Assembly: GCF_949628265.1 (NCBI RefSeq)
Contig: NC_088787.1
Coordinates: 10,468,501-10,532,500, forward strand
DNA: 64,000 nucleotides
DNA from: Cloeon dipterum
Lineage: Eukaryota > Arthropoda > Insecta > Ephemeroptera > Baetidae
Direction of reading: 5' to 3'
The position numbers and the translations under genes were made by a program. The notes beneath the pieces are model-generated. The model was not told the DNA's origin. It was given only the letters and a program-made list of their open reading frames with translations, and did no database searches. Below, piece after piece: positions 31,101 to 46,100 of the stretch (positions are counted from its first letter, which is position 1; the number at the start of each line of letters is the position of its first letter).

Positions 31101-34100
31101 AAACTCACTCATGGATGAATTTGCCGAGTCTGACGTCACTCATCCACCTGTGGAACCTGCCGACGCTGAGCTGGAGGCCGGCCCTGGAGGACTTGCTCTG
31201 CTTCATCTGGTCGCCGGACACGGCGAACATGGTGGCCGCCCTGAGACACGACTTGGTGCAGCTGTCGGCCAGGGCGGGCGACAGCACGATCTTGAGGGCG
31301 CTGGCCACCTCGTGTTTGCTGCACATGCCGAGCGGCTTGGCCAGCCGCTGCGCCTCGCGGGCTATCCGCACCAGGGCCCGCTGCAGGAGGTACGCCAGCC
31401 GCGGCACCGTCTCCATCGACACCCGCTCCAAATGGTCCTTGGCGCGGCCTTGCTGGATCACGCGGAGCACGTCGTGGTTCGTCCACGGAAGGTGCTGCAG
31501 CTCCACCAGCCTGGAAAGGGTTGAAAAATAATATATTTAAAGTGGGATTTTTTTTAAATAATTAATTATTTCAAAGGATTAGGAATTTTATTGCTAATTT
31601 TCTTTTAAAAGGTTATACGGAGAAAGAAAAATCATTTTTACACAAAAACATTCAGCTTTGGTTTAATGTAGCGGGGGCCAGATTCGTGCTACGCGCAGAT
31701 ATGGCGTCCGGTGGAGAATGGCGCGAAAAAACGGTCACGTGAAAATGTGCGAAAAGAACCAAGTGACATAATTTGCATTACTTGTACTAATTGTGTCGTT
31801 TGGATCGTAAAAACAAACTCTTGACACTCGTACGGGAATCCAAAGAGAGCTTTTTGTTTCCCGAATTCAGACGCCATCTTGAATCTGCGCGGTTGGAACC
31901 AATTTTAACGCACATATCTGGCCACCGCTGGTTTAATGGACATTTTTGTGACCTTGACACGACATGACAGTAGCGTCAGGTCGTGTGAAGAGGTTGGCTT
32001 ATGAAAATAGCTCAAATAAATGCAATTTAATTATACATAGTATTTTTTTAAAAAAAAAAACAAGACAAATCTAATTGTGAAATGGGACAAATTTTATTTA
32101 GAATCAGGGATGGGAATCCAAACAGAGCAATATTGTTATTAATATTTTGATCAACTTGGACTTGTACACTGTAGGTATCTAATAAATATTCTATCTATTT
32201 ATGATAAATGAATAAAAAAACTAAAAAAAGAGATTTATAAATTAAAGTTAAACTGTATCATTTTAAAGCTAGAAAATAATTTTTGGTTATTAAAACTACG
32301 CAGGAATTAATACTTGCGGCATTAAATTTGAAAAAAATTAGAAATATAAAAATTACTATTATCTTTAGGCTACATTCAGCCAAAATAAAAAATGAAGCTG
32401 TTTAAAACTTGCAAAATATATTTATAAAAAAATTCTCATAATAGCGCTGTTAAACATATGCACTTAAAATTTAAAAATCTGAGCAAGAGAATGTGAAAAT
32501 TATTTTTCTGTAAAGCTCTAACTTAAAAAGATATTTTTTATGTTCAAATTACAAGTACAGCAGAAAGCATGGATTTTACCTATTATGTGAATCCACCCAG
32601 ACAAACTCGTCAGCAGCGGTTCCATTGGTGTTGATGGTCTCGAGGCTGGAGTGCCTGATGAGCCGACGCACTGGCTCACTCTCGCTGCCGCTCATGCTCG
32701 AGTACGTAGACGTGCTGTACGAGGCCCGCGAGCCGTGCGACCGCAGGGTCAGCTGCTCGATGGCCAGTCGAATGTCCTCCAGGCCGCCGCCAGGCTCGAA
32801 CTTGGCCGGGGTGGCGCGGTGGCGGGAACGAGAATTTTGCTGAATCACGGCACCCTTGCGAGAATTGCTAGCAGCAATTGTGTTCGGAGGCCGAGAAGCT
32901 TGCTCTCTTTGAAGGAGCATCACACTCGCAGAGAGTCTGTAATTATTATATTGATCCCGAAATTTAGTTATTAATTATTTAAAAATTTAAACCAAGTAGG
33001 AAATACACTATTGGAACTTAATTGTTAATTAAAATTGATAAACACAGTTGGCATTTGAGCTATTATATGTGTATAAAAATTATTTATATTTTTAAATGTT
33101 TTCATTTTAATTAACCTACTGTATTTCTTACTCACGTTTTAAAAATGTTACACTAAAATTTAAATAAACAATAAAGGTATAACATATTTTCTTAATAAGA
33201 AATAAAGTATTTTATTAAATAAAATATTTAAAAAAAAATTATTTACTGCAAACATTTAATAAATTATTAAATTTTAACTTTTATACCTTTCATCTTCAGG
33301 GACAGCACCCAGGGGTGACTTGTAGTGGTTGTGCTTCCTTCCGAGCGAGTCGGCCGGCGGAGAAGAGCTCGTGTGCCCGTCGGACATGCTGGCGTGCCCT
33401 GAAGACCTGTTCTCGTCACTCGAGGAGCCGCCGCACGAGTCCTGTCGGCGTTGCTGCAGCAGCCTGAGTTCGTCTACGCTCAAGTGGTGCGGGAAGCTCA
33501 AAATGTTTTTTCTGCGGGACTTCATCTTGGCCGCCGGCCTCTTCAGCCTGAAGCACTGCTGGCTGTCCTCTGCGGTGGTCGGCGCCTGCTGACTCGCGGC
33601 ACTGCTCTTTTCAGCGCATTCCGGACTGATTTTCGCCTCGTTTATCTGTAATTTGAGAATAATGAAATTGTCTAGAGATTATTTATTCAACTCTCCAAAA
33701 TTATACTGGACATGAATCCACAGCTTTATTAGTTCTAAAGGAAAATTGCAGTTAAGAAGAAAATGCTGTAGATTTAAATACACGTCCCCTGTTTAAAATA
33801 GAAAAATATTCGGTTTTGTGCTAAGTTTGAGGCCAAGAATAGAATTGAGTTTATAATTTTAAAAATATCTTTAAGAGAAAATCAAGAGTAAACACGGTAT
33901 TCAAAATTTTTATTTGATGCAAAAATTTCTAAAGCATTTGAGACCATCAAATAATACACACATATATTGAAATTACCAAATTAAGCACTTATTTCCTTTA
34001 TTTACAGGTCTTACGTTAAATCCTAATTGATTAGAACTCAGTTTGCGGTGATATTAATTAGAGTTAATTTAAAATTATATTGTTTCTTCAAAATTTCTTA

Positions 34101-37100
34101 GGTTTATGTAAAATACCTCGACGTTATTCTAATTTTATTATATTTTAACTTTTACAAGTTAAAATTAAATATAATTTATATTTACTGCATTTATTTTTAT
34201 AGTTTAATTATTATTATTTTTATTTTTTGTAATAAATTGGTGTAGAAAAGGAAATTTTACTTTTATTTTATTTATAAAATTTTAACTTTTTAGTTTGCAA
34301 ACAAATTTTATTAATTTTAATTTTCAAATTCATTTTAAATTTACAAATGCAACATAATTGAATTAATAGGCCTTTACTAATATTTGTGAGTTGTATCAAG
34401 ATCATACTACGATGTTAATTTAAGAATAGGTTATTGCAACAACCTTTTACGACTATAAACCAATGGTATGATAGAAAAAGACTTGAAAACCCATCGAGTT
34501 TTTAAAATTATATTTCAAAAAAGAAGCTTCCCGCTCCTGCTCGTACCTCATTGTCGTTTTCTCCACTCCGCATGATTTTCTCCAAGGGTTGTGTCTGCTG
34601 CTGCTGCTGCTGCTGTTGCGGAGGGGTGGATTGCTTGGGGTGGCCCACCTGTTTGTCGTGAGGCACGTCTCGCTCAGGGAACTGCTGCACGTTGTAGAAC
34701 TGGCACAGCTCCAGTTTGTTGAGTCCGACGTTGGCTGGGCTGTTGGTGGCGGTGGCCGTCGAAGACGACGAGCTGCTGTCAGGCGACCATTCCGCCAGGG
34801 GTGGCGTGCTTTTGCCGAGGGTGGGCGGCGTTCCGGTCGGCCGCGAGGGGGTCACCCGCAGCGGAGACTGCCGAGGAACTGGTGCAACCTGCTTGGACGA
34901 TTTCATCGTTACGACGGGAAATTTGACAAATTTACTTCATAATTTTCCACTTGTATAGTATTTTTTTAAATTAGTAATTGCAAGAATAAAACTAAAATTT
35001 GTGGAATTGTAATTAAATCACTGGTAAAATAATTAAAAATCAGAATTTTAAGTATCTTACTTCTCTGCTTGAAGCTTTGTAAACAGCAACCCCGTTGGCT
35101 TGGGGCGACGGTCGTTGGGGCAGGCCCGAATTGCTGTTGTTGCTCGGAGTGTACTCCGTCCAGCCCGACTGCGGCGCGGCCAAACGGTCCTTGCTCACCG
35201 ACCTGAGGAGGGATGAAGGCGTATGGGCCGTGCCCAGGGGTGATGGGGTTGACGGGCCGTTTGCGTGCTGCGGCATCGCGCGTGCTACTGATAGACTGCC
35301 TCCACCCCGCACCACATTCTGAAACAAGAGTTTTAATGGATTTCGTTGGTTAAAATGTTTTGATTCAATAAATTATATTGCCTTTGATAAATAAAAACCT
35401 GTTGAAATATTTATTTAAAAAGTTGACACTTGAGATGGGTTGCTTGTTGCTGGCTGTGTGTTTTTCCATTAAATGAAAACATGTTGAATAAAAGGTTAAT
35501 GGAGAAACGTTTTTTAAGCAATGGAAATAAACTGCTGAAACATGTTTTGTTTTATAGTCGAACACATTTACAATTAAATTTCTATTTCTTTACGAGAAGA
35601 TGTATTTTAAAATTACTGAATTGTTGACAGTAATTAAGTCAGATTTTTATACATTAGTTAGGCTCAAACATCATAATAATTACTGAGTTGTCCTAAAATG
35701 CATTTTATGACTCAATTCGACCCCAAATGAAATCAAGTGTTAAAGGCTTATCAAAAATAACAAAAAATTCAAATCTAAATAAGAATTCCTCAAATTATTC
35801 CAAAGTTTACGGGAAAATGTGTGACTAGAAGGCAGAACAGTTTCGCAACAGCCCCAGAAATGAAATGCAAATCTCCATACTATACAGTTACTCCCGTTTC
35901 GGACGGATCCACCTTCCGATTCATTACTGCCGAGAGCCGTGGGACATCTCCTCGGCTAATAACTAACTATAGCCGAAAAACGAAACGATCAGGAGCGGCT
36001 TAGCGTATGCATCGAGGCCAGCCATAAATTTTACTCGAGCATCACATTCATTAATGCAAATCGCTGCGAGCGCCAGCTTCGAAATAAAATCATCATCAGC
36101 GCCGTCCAACGACGTGTTGTTCGCGGCCGCCGAGATGAGTTTTCATCCATAAATATGAGGCCGTCAAGTTATGCCCTGCCAGACAGTCAATCGCCGTTGT
36201 ATACGATGAGCGATTCATCACAGAAAAATTAGGAAGATCGGAACAAATATGCCCGAAATAAAATCAAATTAAAAATGACAATTTTTCTTTTAAAAAAGTA
36301 GGGCAAAAAATTGAAAATCGTTAGAATTGTTTGATACAATTAGGCAATTGATCAACAGTGTGCAAAAATCAAGACAGGTCCTCTTTGGATCATAATTATT
36401 CAAATATTGCTAACTAACTTCCCAAATTCATAGTGCTTGACCATATTTTCTTGGCAGATTTTGATTCCTCTCGTCTAGACCTGTCCAAAGGTGTGTGACG
36501 ATTTTTGAGGAAACTTTGTTGTGAAATAAAATAAGATTTCAAGTAAGGAGACAGTCCTACCGATTTAAATTAATCTTTAGGGATTAATTTACGTATAGGA
36601 ACACAAGAATTTTCAGACTTTTCTCTTTAGCAACGCAAAATATCAAATATCCGACGTAGATAATTCAAAAGTAAGTGTAAGCAGCAAACAACACTTCATC
36701 TTAACGGAGCGGCAACAAAATTCGGTGTGCATTATTATTACTGCACGTAATGTGAGACGCCACTTTGCATTTATACGACTTCTCAGAGAGCCGAGCGTGC
36801 ATAAAAATACATTAATTCCGCGTGGTTTGTTTAATGATTGATATTATTACATTACAGATGCACCTCGGCCGTACGTAAATATATCGCAACTATGATTTAA
36901 ATGAATGTAATGCCGGCGTTCGTGCTGTACAATAAATCAGGCGAACGCGACCGTAAATTATTCCCCCATATATCGCAAGCAAGGGGCACTCGAGTGAAAC
37001 ACGCAACTACTATTATCGTCCATTAGCGTTTGTTACTTCGATTCTTGTGATTAATGATTGTGATCTGTGGCGCAGTAAGGGGCTAATTGAAAATCACGTT

Positions 37101-40100
37101 CGGATTGAGGAATTCCGACATCATTCCTAATCATTTTTAAAAATTAGGTGTGACGGGCGTGACAAAAGGTTGAGTAAAAAAGTTATTTCAAAGTTAGAAT
37201 TTTTCAAAATTCAGGCTTATATTGATTTAAAACAATTATCTCAGTCTGGTAAATTATTTCTGTGATATTTTTCTATTGGTGCTATACCAAGATTATGTCT
37301 GGTCGGTCTGTGCTCTTTAAGTAAGGCAGAAACCCCACCTATTATTTTTAAAATAGAAAAAAATATTGAAATTAAGTCCTAGAAATATTCTTGACGGGCA
37401 ATGAACTAAAACTCGTCCTTGTTCCTTTATTTGTAGAAAACCGTTACCGTAATAAATATTTCACACCCTCTGGTCCTGGCAAAAACATGTTAGTTTTTTC
37501 TAAACAATAGATGAAAAAGACGTGCATTCAATTCATGCCCCCACATGCTTCTATGGAACATTTAAATACCTTATAAACAATATTATATTATATAATACAG
37601 AGTCCTGCTGTGCCATGGAACTTTTTTCAAAGGAAATATTTTGAATTTTTGAAAGAGATTTATTCTTTAGGGAAAGTTTTTTGCCATTTCCAAAAACGAT
37701 TCAAATTTCTAAACCTGTAAGATGAAAACATATTACAAGAGAATCGTGGATTTAAAGAGTAATGATACTGGAAAAGCCTGGAAAATGCTTGTTGCCAATG
37801 CATAAACTCGTCCCTTAGGATTCAGTTAAAGCCTAAATTGACCTAGGAAGCACTGCATTTTTTCGAGAAAATTGGCTGGAAAGTTGCCGTGCTTTTCAAA
37901 TGGTAATGTCTGTCTCCTTACTTGAAATTCGATTTAATTTCAAAACCAAGAGTTTCCCCAATAAGTGGCATACACCGTTCGACAGATCTCGACGAGAGGA
38001 ATCGGAATATGCCAAGAAAATATTTTCAAGCACTGTAAATGTTGGAGGAAATTGGCAAAATTTGAATTTTTATTGTAGGAAGGTCCATTTTTATTATTGC
38101 AAATTGTTTAACAAATTGTTAATCGATCAATTGTTTATGGCATCCAACAATTTAAATAATTTTCAATTTTTGCCCAGTATCATTTCACATTAAATGGAAA
38201 TCATCAATTTACAAACCCAACTGAATCGCATTAAAGCAGTACAAAGTCACTATCAGTTTCCCCGATCTAAAAATCGTGAATCTTTTCAATAACGATTCAC
38301 TTGTTTAACCCACATTCCGTAGAGATTGAAGGGCATGATTGGATTAATTCCAAGTGGATCCACGTGAAGCATCATCAATCGCCGCGCGCGGCGAGTTTTA
38401 TTTTCCGCGCGAATCATAAACGTGTCACAAGAACAAGCCGGCACGGCATCGCGGCGAAACATCATCATATTCCATCGCTTATTCGTGCTGTAAATAATAA
38501 ACAACAACTTTCTGCTGGGAAATATGTGCATTTAAGTGTCTATATTTTACACCTCGCGCCAGCTCACTTGAGTGGAATAAGTACGCGCTTGTTGAAGGAA
38601 TTTGTCACTCACGCGGTGATTAATTGACAGGATTTCTCAGTGGGGATTTCACTTAGACGCTCATAATTTATTATTGGAATTAATGGAACGGAATGCTCAT
38701 CGCGGAGGAGGAGGAGGAGTCGCAAGCCCACTGGCATGTTAATAATGCTAGGAAATAAATGCATTCATTTTTTTATTGATGAGTGACCGACAAAAATGTG
38801 ACGTGGGTCCAAATTTTCGAGACATCAGCGACATCAATCTGGTGTGTTTTTGATCACCTCCGACGCATCCTTCATTAGGCATGCTCACACAGATAAGATT
38901 TTTTTATAGGACAACAGTTCCCAAACTAGATGATTAGTTTACAATGTCACCGGCACCAAACCTTTTTTTTTAAATATGTCCATTTTAATTTGAGCATAAA
39001 CAGGATAGATCAAATTAAAGCGTAGGCATATAAAGAGACTGAAAAGTTTGCGTACTTTTTGAATGGTAAAAGGGCTGATGACTGTCTCCTTTTTTGAAAT
39101 CTGATTTTATTTCACAGCAAAACGTTTTCCCTAACAGTTTCATACACCGTTGGATAAATCCCAATGAGAGGAATCAAAATCTGCTAAGAAAACGTGGTAA
39201 AGCGCAATGAATTTTGGAGAAAAGTAGCAAAATGGAAATTTTTATTGTCTTTTGGTTATTGCGCATAGTAGCAAAAGATTGCTTGCTTATATTGCAGCCA
39301 ACAAATACAACATATATTATTTCAATTTTCACCCTATTTCAATACACTTAAAACTTTTGTAAAAATGGAACTAGTCCAACATGATAATTTAGTTTTTTGG
39401 CATTTATTTGACGATTTAATCTATTATTTTTGTCGCTTTTTATAAAAATCTGGTAATTAAGTTCGCTCAACATAATTTAATGAACCTCATAAAGATGAAA
39501 GAATTTATCAGATTGATTTTGCATTTTATTAAATAATTTAAACCATCACCTACCTGTTTAAGAAAAGGAGCTAAAAACTATCATTGCAGATGAACCCAAA
39601 GTTCCAACATTATAAAAATTTAAAAATAAATGGTTACCTGGGGTGGGTTAAGCCCTTAAGCTCGTGACGGGAGGTCAAAATGAGTCTAACAGCGTGCAAT
39701 TTTTAGCAATTCTGACAATTTAGAGATGAAAAAATGTTTGCAAAATATCAAACAATTTGCTATTCTAGGTTTCTAGGCGGAATTTCTCGAAAATAAAAGC
39801 AAATTCCAGCTCTAAAATTATCACACAGGTTTACACTTGCCTTTATAATAATTTTGAGAGGCAAATCAGATTTTTTATAAAATCTAAATATTTTAAAAAT
39901 CACGGAAATTTTAATGAGCCATGAAATCGAACAATGATCTCAAATTTGTTGTTCATTCGATTGGGCTTGATGAGAGAAATCCACTGTGAAATACCAGGTG
40001 GTTAGAGAAAAAATCCCTGCAAATGAGATCATCAAAGAAATCGAAAATTAAGCTTCAGAAAAAATTTGGTGAGTCCTCCAAATTACAACCAGATACCGCG

Positions 40101-43100
40101 TTTAATTAATTACTTTGAATCCTAACGACTGCGATGTCCATTTGCATAAAAAAACGAGGGCAATCTACGGTCGGAACAATTAAAAATCTTCCAAAATTAC
40201 ATACCTGACCAGGGGAAACTCTACATAAACGAGCGAAACAATTTATTATTTTCGCGTGCCTCGCGACTCAGAGGAAGAAGAAAGCAAGAAAAAAAACAGA
40301 CAGTGGAGCAATGAGCAATTAGGGCTTGCGAGTAATTAGAGCTGCGCGGCTGAATCAAAAGTCGAGGCAGGGCTGCCGTGGTGATTAATTACAATATTTT
40401 GCCCGCTGCGAATGGGACGAGGAGAGCAGCAGCGACCAGCATAGTGATGACTTACAAAGGAGCATCTGACTGAGAGAGGCAAGCGAGCCAAGACAAAAAA
40501 ATACACACACACACTCGGGGACAATGTACAGCTGGGGATAAAGGAAAAATTAAATTTCGCTGCGGGCGAATATGGAATATGCCGAACGTGAGTGTGTGTT
40601 CAAAACCGGTTGGCTAAAACGGCTGGCGATGTCGGTGATGCTCGAGAAAGAAAGAGCCCAAAGAAAATAATCATCGTAATCTTCTCCGTCCGTGCGCTGC
40701 GCGCGGACCCGACTCGGCAGCGCGTGTGTAATTTCCTCAGACTGCTGCTGCGCTCGGGCGAATTTTAATTTGGCCGTAAATTAGTGACACGAGCACCGCG
40801 CACCAGACGCCACTAATTAAAAGCTCCATAATACGTGCGTGATTTTTCGCAGCCACTTAAAATTCTTGACGCATGCGGGAATTTTAATATTGCCAGATGA
40901 CATTAAAATTTAATAACTGGCCTCTATTAATTGGTTCACCTTTTTTATTGCTTCTAAAATTGTTGAAGATCGAGTTTGTTTGAAAAGAAAAAATTGCGAA
41001 TTAAAAAACATGATTATATTAAGTGACACTTATTTTTGGAAATGTGAAAGACCGTGAGAAAAGGTCAAACGACAATTTTTCTACGAGCATCCCTTGACAA
41101 AGTTCTCATATATTTACATTTCAAAGAACCGAATCCAACGTGCACATCTGGTTGTCTGTATAAACAACAATTGCACAGTGAAAGCAATAGCGATGGGAGA
41201 CTTATTTGTTTTTTCAAAATAATTCCTTAAGTTAGGAATATAAATTTATTTTGGCAAGTTTTTAAGGTTTCAAGTTTCGACCTTTTTCCCAGCTAAATAA
41301 ATAAAAGAGGGAAAGATAATTTTTAAAGGAATTTTCAGTTAAAATTTTAAACGTACATGTATTTTTTTATGCTTATTTCCTTGCCTCAATGTTAACTTAA
41401 ATGTTTTTATTTATTTGTGTAGCTCATTAATTTATTAACTACTGTTCGGTAAATTAATCTAAAAAAAATAAATAAAATATGGGCCATATGCCATACAACA
41501 TCTAAAATTCAAATCAAATCTTTGCACAAAATTTTAAGGATCTGACCTGTTTTTATAACTTTTCCCATCAAAAAGTGTTAAAAAAATTAGCAGTGAAATA
41601 AAAACCAAACCTTCGTATTAACCTCCGGCTAAAAACTGACAATTTAAGTCTAAAATACCGACTTAAGTAACTGAAATTCCCAAGTCTGGTGATTCGCCTT
41701 AAATAAATGAAATTAATCTTGATAAAGTATGATTGTTGCACGGTGCAAAAGAGTAAAGATGTTGATGTTTTAGTAGCAAATAGAATGGATGAGAGGAGCA
41801 AAGGGCTCACGTTTGCTAATAAATAATGACACAATATGACAGTATTGCTGGCGTGCGTTCAGAATATTAATTAAGGAGCGTCGAGGTACCGTTTTCTTCG
41901 CGGCTTTTTGCTCGTTATTTATGTGACGAACACTGCCTATTTGTTCACTTTGCAGCAATTAATCGTTATGCCTGAATAAACAAAAAAATTATCAAACCGA
42001 TTGTGAAATGATTGCGAGACGTATTTCCCAAGCGATTGAAACTCAATACCGACACTCTCACGCGCGACAACGACGATTTTCACGCCAGCCCAATTTGCGT
42101 GCAATTACGCCGCATTTTCCTGCGTCATGGATGATCCAGGCGACACGACAATATTATTATACAAAGTAGAATTCCCACGTCAATTTGTACCAAAATTAGC
42201 CTACGAAAGAGAGGTGCATGCGTGGATCGGGTTTCGCAAAACAAGAACGGCCGGAACTCGTGCATGGCGATCGAATTTCAGAATCTGTTGTCACTCCAGA
42301 TATATATTTGCATAAGAGCAGCAGCAGCAGCTGCTGTGGAAAATAAAAGTGGTCTCCATCGTGTCAGCGCAACTAACTCGCTTTTCAATTCCGAGATTTG
42401 TGCTGAATTGTGCGCCGCGCGTCCGTCCGTCTTTTGTGCAGGGGCTGCTGCATGTTGTGTGTGTGCGTGTGTGTGAGTGTGTGTGTGTGCGCGCCTTTTT
42501 TCTCATTTTCTTTCTTTCGCTTGTTGGGAGGACGATGGTCCAAGCTGGCCTTGAGAGAGCTGAGAGCCAGCCATAGCCTCTGCTCTGCGTTGGGGAAGAG
42601 CCGCGCATTTATTTGCTCACTCAGTGTGCATGTGTACTTTATCCGCCCAGCCCCGGCCGCAGAGTCGCAGACCTTTTCTGCCTGTGTTGCTTGTAAAAGT
42701 CACACCCGAGGTGGAGAATTTTTTCAACTGCCCAGCGAACAGCAAAAGCGCTCACGCGGAAATCACAGATGGAAGGGAATTTTTGTTTTATGAACAAACA
42801 AATCCGCTTTGAATAATTTTACACGTCGATTTTATGTTTGTTCGCATATTATTTGTAGTTTTTAAATTTTTCACCGACCACTAAATCATTTAACAGAAGA
42901 TATATCTGATTGGCTCTTGTCTAAGATCGAGACAGCAGCGCCACAGCGACAGCCAGCGCAAGCAAGTCAAGCGACAAGGCTGGCTGTTAGCTGATCTTTT
43001 TTCTCGCTTGCGCTGGCTGTCACTGTGGCGCTGCTGTCTCGATCTTAGTTAGGTCAGCACTACGTCCAATGAGAGAATCGCTCCCTTCTCTGATTGGTCA

Positions 43101-46100
43101 CTTGCGTTCTTGCAGCACAAACCAAATTTTACTGCTAAAATAACAGTTGTCACGTTTACATAGATTTTCCCGGTCGTAAAATATTAATTTAATTAATAAT
43201 TCTTAATAACCAGCTAGAATTTGCATATGTATGTTACAAAGTGTCAGTCAGGTACACATTTGCCGCATTAACACTTCCTCCAATTAAAAATACTCTACCA
43301 CAACAACTACAACAACACCTGTTGCAGCATTTATTTTTATATTATTTTTAATACACTGCAAACGATCTATAAAAAAGGTTACAATATTTCACGGCTCTCG
43401 CACACTCTGGCAATTTGATCGAGAGGCCTCAGCGAGAAGAGCCACTCGACTTGTTAATATGACTCTTGGCCAGCCTGACAAAAAGAGGCAAAAGAAATGA
43501 AGCAGTGCTCTCTCGGCGTGCGGCCGAGGCTAAATTGAAAACGCTACGCTCCACTGCGGAAAACATTATTCTGCGTCGAATTGTCGGAGGAGTAGAGAAA
43601 GAAAAGAGTTTTGGCTTTCCTCCTCCGAAACGACAGATGCACTTTCAATCAGAATGGAATTTTTAATGAAAAGCGAATCTTTTGAGGTTTGGCGAATTGA
43701 AAAATCCAATTACTTATTGTGTCTCTTTTGATATTAAATTGGTAAGGGAGAAAAATAATTTAAACTGAGCAAATGAAAAGCCATCCGAATTGAAAAGCAC
43801 ATGAAAATTTTATTGAAGGCGCCTGATGGTCAATTCAATTCGTTTTTATTTCTCCAAAAAAGTAAAAAAAAACTTTCCCTTAGGTGTTTCTTTAGAGCAT
43901 TCAGATTGTTAACCACTGTACTATAGAATAAAAAATTACTCACAGGAATGAAAACAGCAGGTTGCCTTCCCGCATTATCCAGACAAAGCTAGCCATGAAC
44001 CTCCCCCTCAAGAAAAAGGGTAAAAGAGAAATAGGGGCGAGCAGGGAGCTGGTGCGGCGGAAGGCTTTTGCTCTTCAGCCCGGTAACTTTAGAAATAAGA
44101 CGGGCGGCAAAGGTTGTAAACTGCTGTTACAAATGGTTCGGCGTCAGGTAGGAGCTGCTCGTTGCTTTTAATTAAAATGCTTTCCGATCCAAAGGGCTCA
44201 TTCATTTCGTTATCAGACGTCCAGGCAACAATAACCAGCACACGATCGAGTTTTATTTCTTTTCATGGGCGGACACGGGGATCGAATTCCATTGCAGCGG
44301 ATTCAAAAGGGAAAATATTATTATGTTAAATACCGCGAGGAAAACGCTTGGCTCGCCAGCGCCCTAATTGAAAACAAAAAAATAGGGAGCACCATTTTCC
44401 TACCTCTCGAATCCAATTATCCAATTTGGACACGGGCGTAAATTGTTGGGAATCCGGATTCACTACGTTTTTTGCTCTCCTTATTAAAGAAGAATTTTAA
44501 AATGTCAAAATCGTTAGTTTGGGGCTTTAATTAGGGCGATTTAAAATAAAGCAGAAGACATTTGAAAAAAAAATTGGGGCATTTTTTTTGTTTTATTTAT
44601 GAATTTACTGGTCTAAAGAATTTCTGTCTGCGGCATGTCAGCGTTACTTGAGCCCATTACTTTTTATTATACCTTTGAAATTGGGGAAATCAGAAGAAAT
44701 TAAAGCAATTATATCTGGTGACTTTTGAAATTTTCTTCTGCTTATCATAAAAACTAGTTTTGACCAATTAGCTTTCGTTTTCTTGAGAGATTTCTTTCAG
44801 GGCACACTTTCGCTGTTTCCCCTGGGTCCAGAGAGAAAAATTGTCTGTTTCCTTCACGCAAAAGAATCGTGTGTGACGGCGGTTGGCACGAAAATCGCTC
44901 TTTTTCATTAATAAAACAAAAACAGCAAAAGCGCCTCGCCCTGGCGAGCGCAGTGACGGCCAACATCATTCCTCACTAATTCCACTGATGAATAAACATG
45001 AGCTTTATTAGTCGCAGGAGAGAATGAAAAAAAAACACACACACGCGGGTGCTGGAATAATGTTATGCTGTGAGAATGCAACTTTCGGGATCGCGTGCGT
45101 CACACAGAAGGAATAAAACGAACGGATGCCTTTCATAACAGAAAAAGAGAGAGAGAGAGATTAATTTCGGTCTGCCGTGTGTTTTTGTGCTCTCTGCTGG
45201 GCGAGTGCCGGTGGCGGCGACCACCGAAAGCCCGCGAGGAGCGTGTGATCACCTCACAGAGAAGCAGAGGAAAAGCAGTTCTCGGTAATTACGATCTGTG
45301 CGCTGAGTGAGCGAGGCAACGCAAGGGCACACCGAATAAAATGGCCAGCAGCGAAATAAAAGATTTCTCTCATCACGTTAATTTGGTCTGACTGACTGAG
45401 AAAATAAGGCAGCCAGCAGCCGCGTGTGTGATATTTAACCCCGATGCAGTAGCCGCAGATTGCTCGATCTTGACTTTGCTTCTTTTTCAATGGCGGTCAA
45501 ATAGCTTGTGTACATATTCTAAAGATAATTCTCTTTCTCGCATTGCTATTTACTACTGATTGTGTTGTCACTCAAAATCAGAAAGTGGATTGATACAGGT
45601 CAAAAATTGAAAAAGATTTGAATTGTTGGATGCAATCAGCAGTTGATTAATAAACAATGTTATGTTCTACAATTTTCAACAATAAAATAGGACCTAGCTA
45701 TAGAAAAAATTCAAATTTTCTCCAAATTTTACAGCGCTTGACCACATTTTCTTAACTGAATTCGATTTCTCTCGTCAAGATCTATTCAACAGTGTATGGA
45801 AACTTTTAGGGGGAACTTTTTGTTTTGAAATAAAATCAGATTTCAAGTAGGGAGACAGTCCTAAATGCATCAAGAAATGGAAACAAGAAAAAGAGGATTA
45901 TTTTTAATTTAAAATTATAATTTTTGAAACCTTTTAGTCCAAATTAAAGAGACATTAGCAAATTTACCTATTTACAGTGCAATGTTGAAAACCCTTGCAA
46001 AAAGAACTACTTGAAATTTTTGAGCTACTCGCAGTGTTTAATTTTTTTTATTAACGCGTATAATTAACACAAATTCCGAAATTAAAACTTTGCCCATTCG

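Noticed and set aside
31094..31531. Plus-strand open frame of 145 aa
   Set aside because: Antisense shadow of ABTB2 exon 31510-31109.
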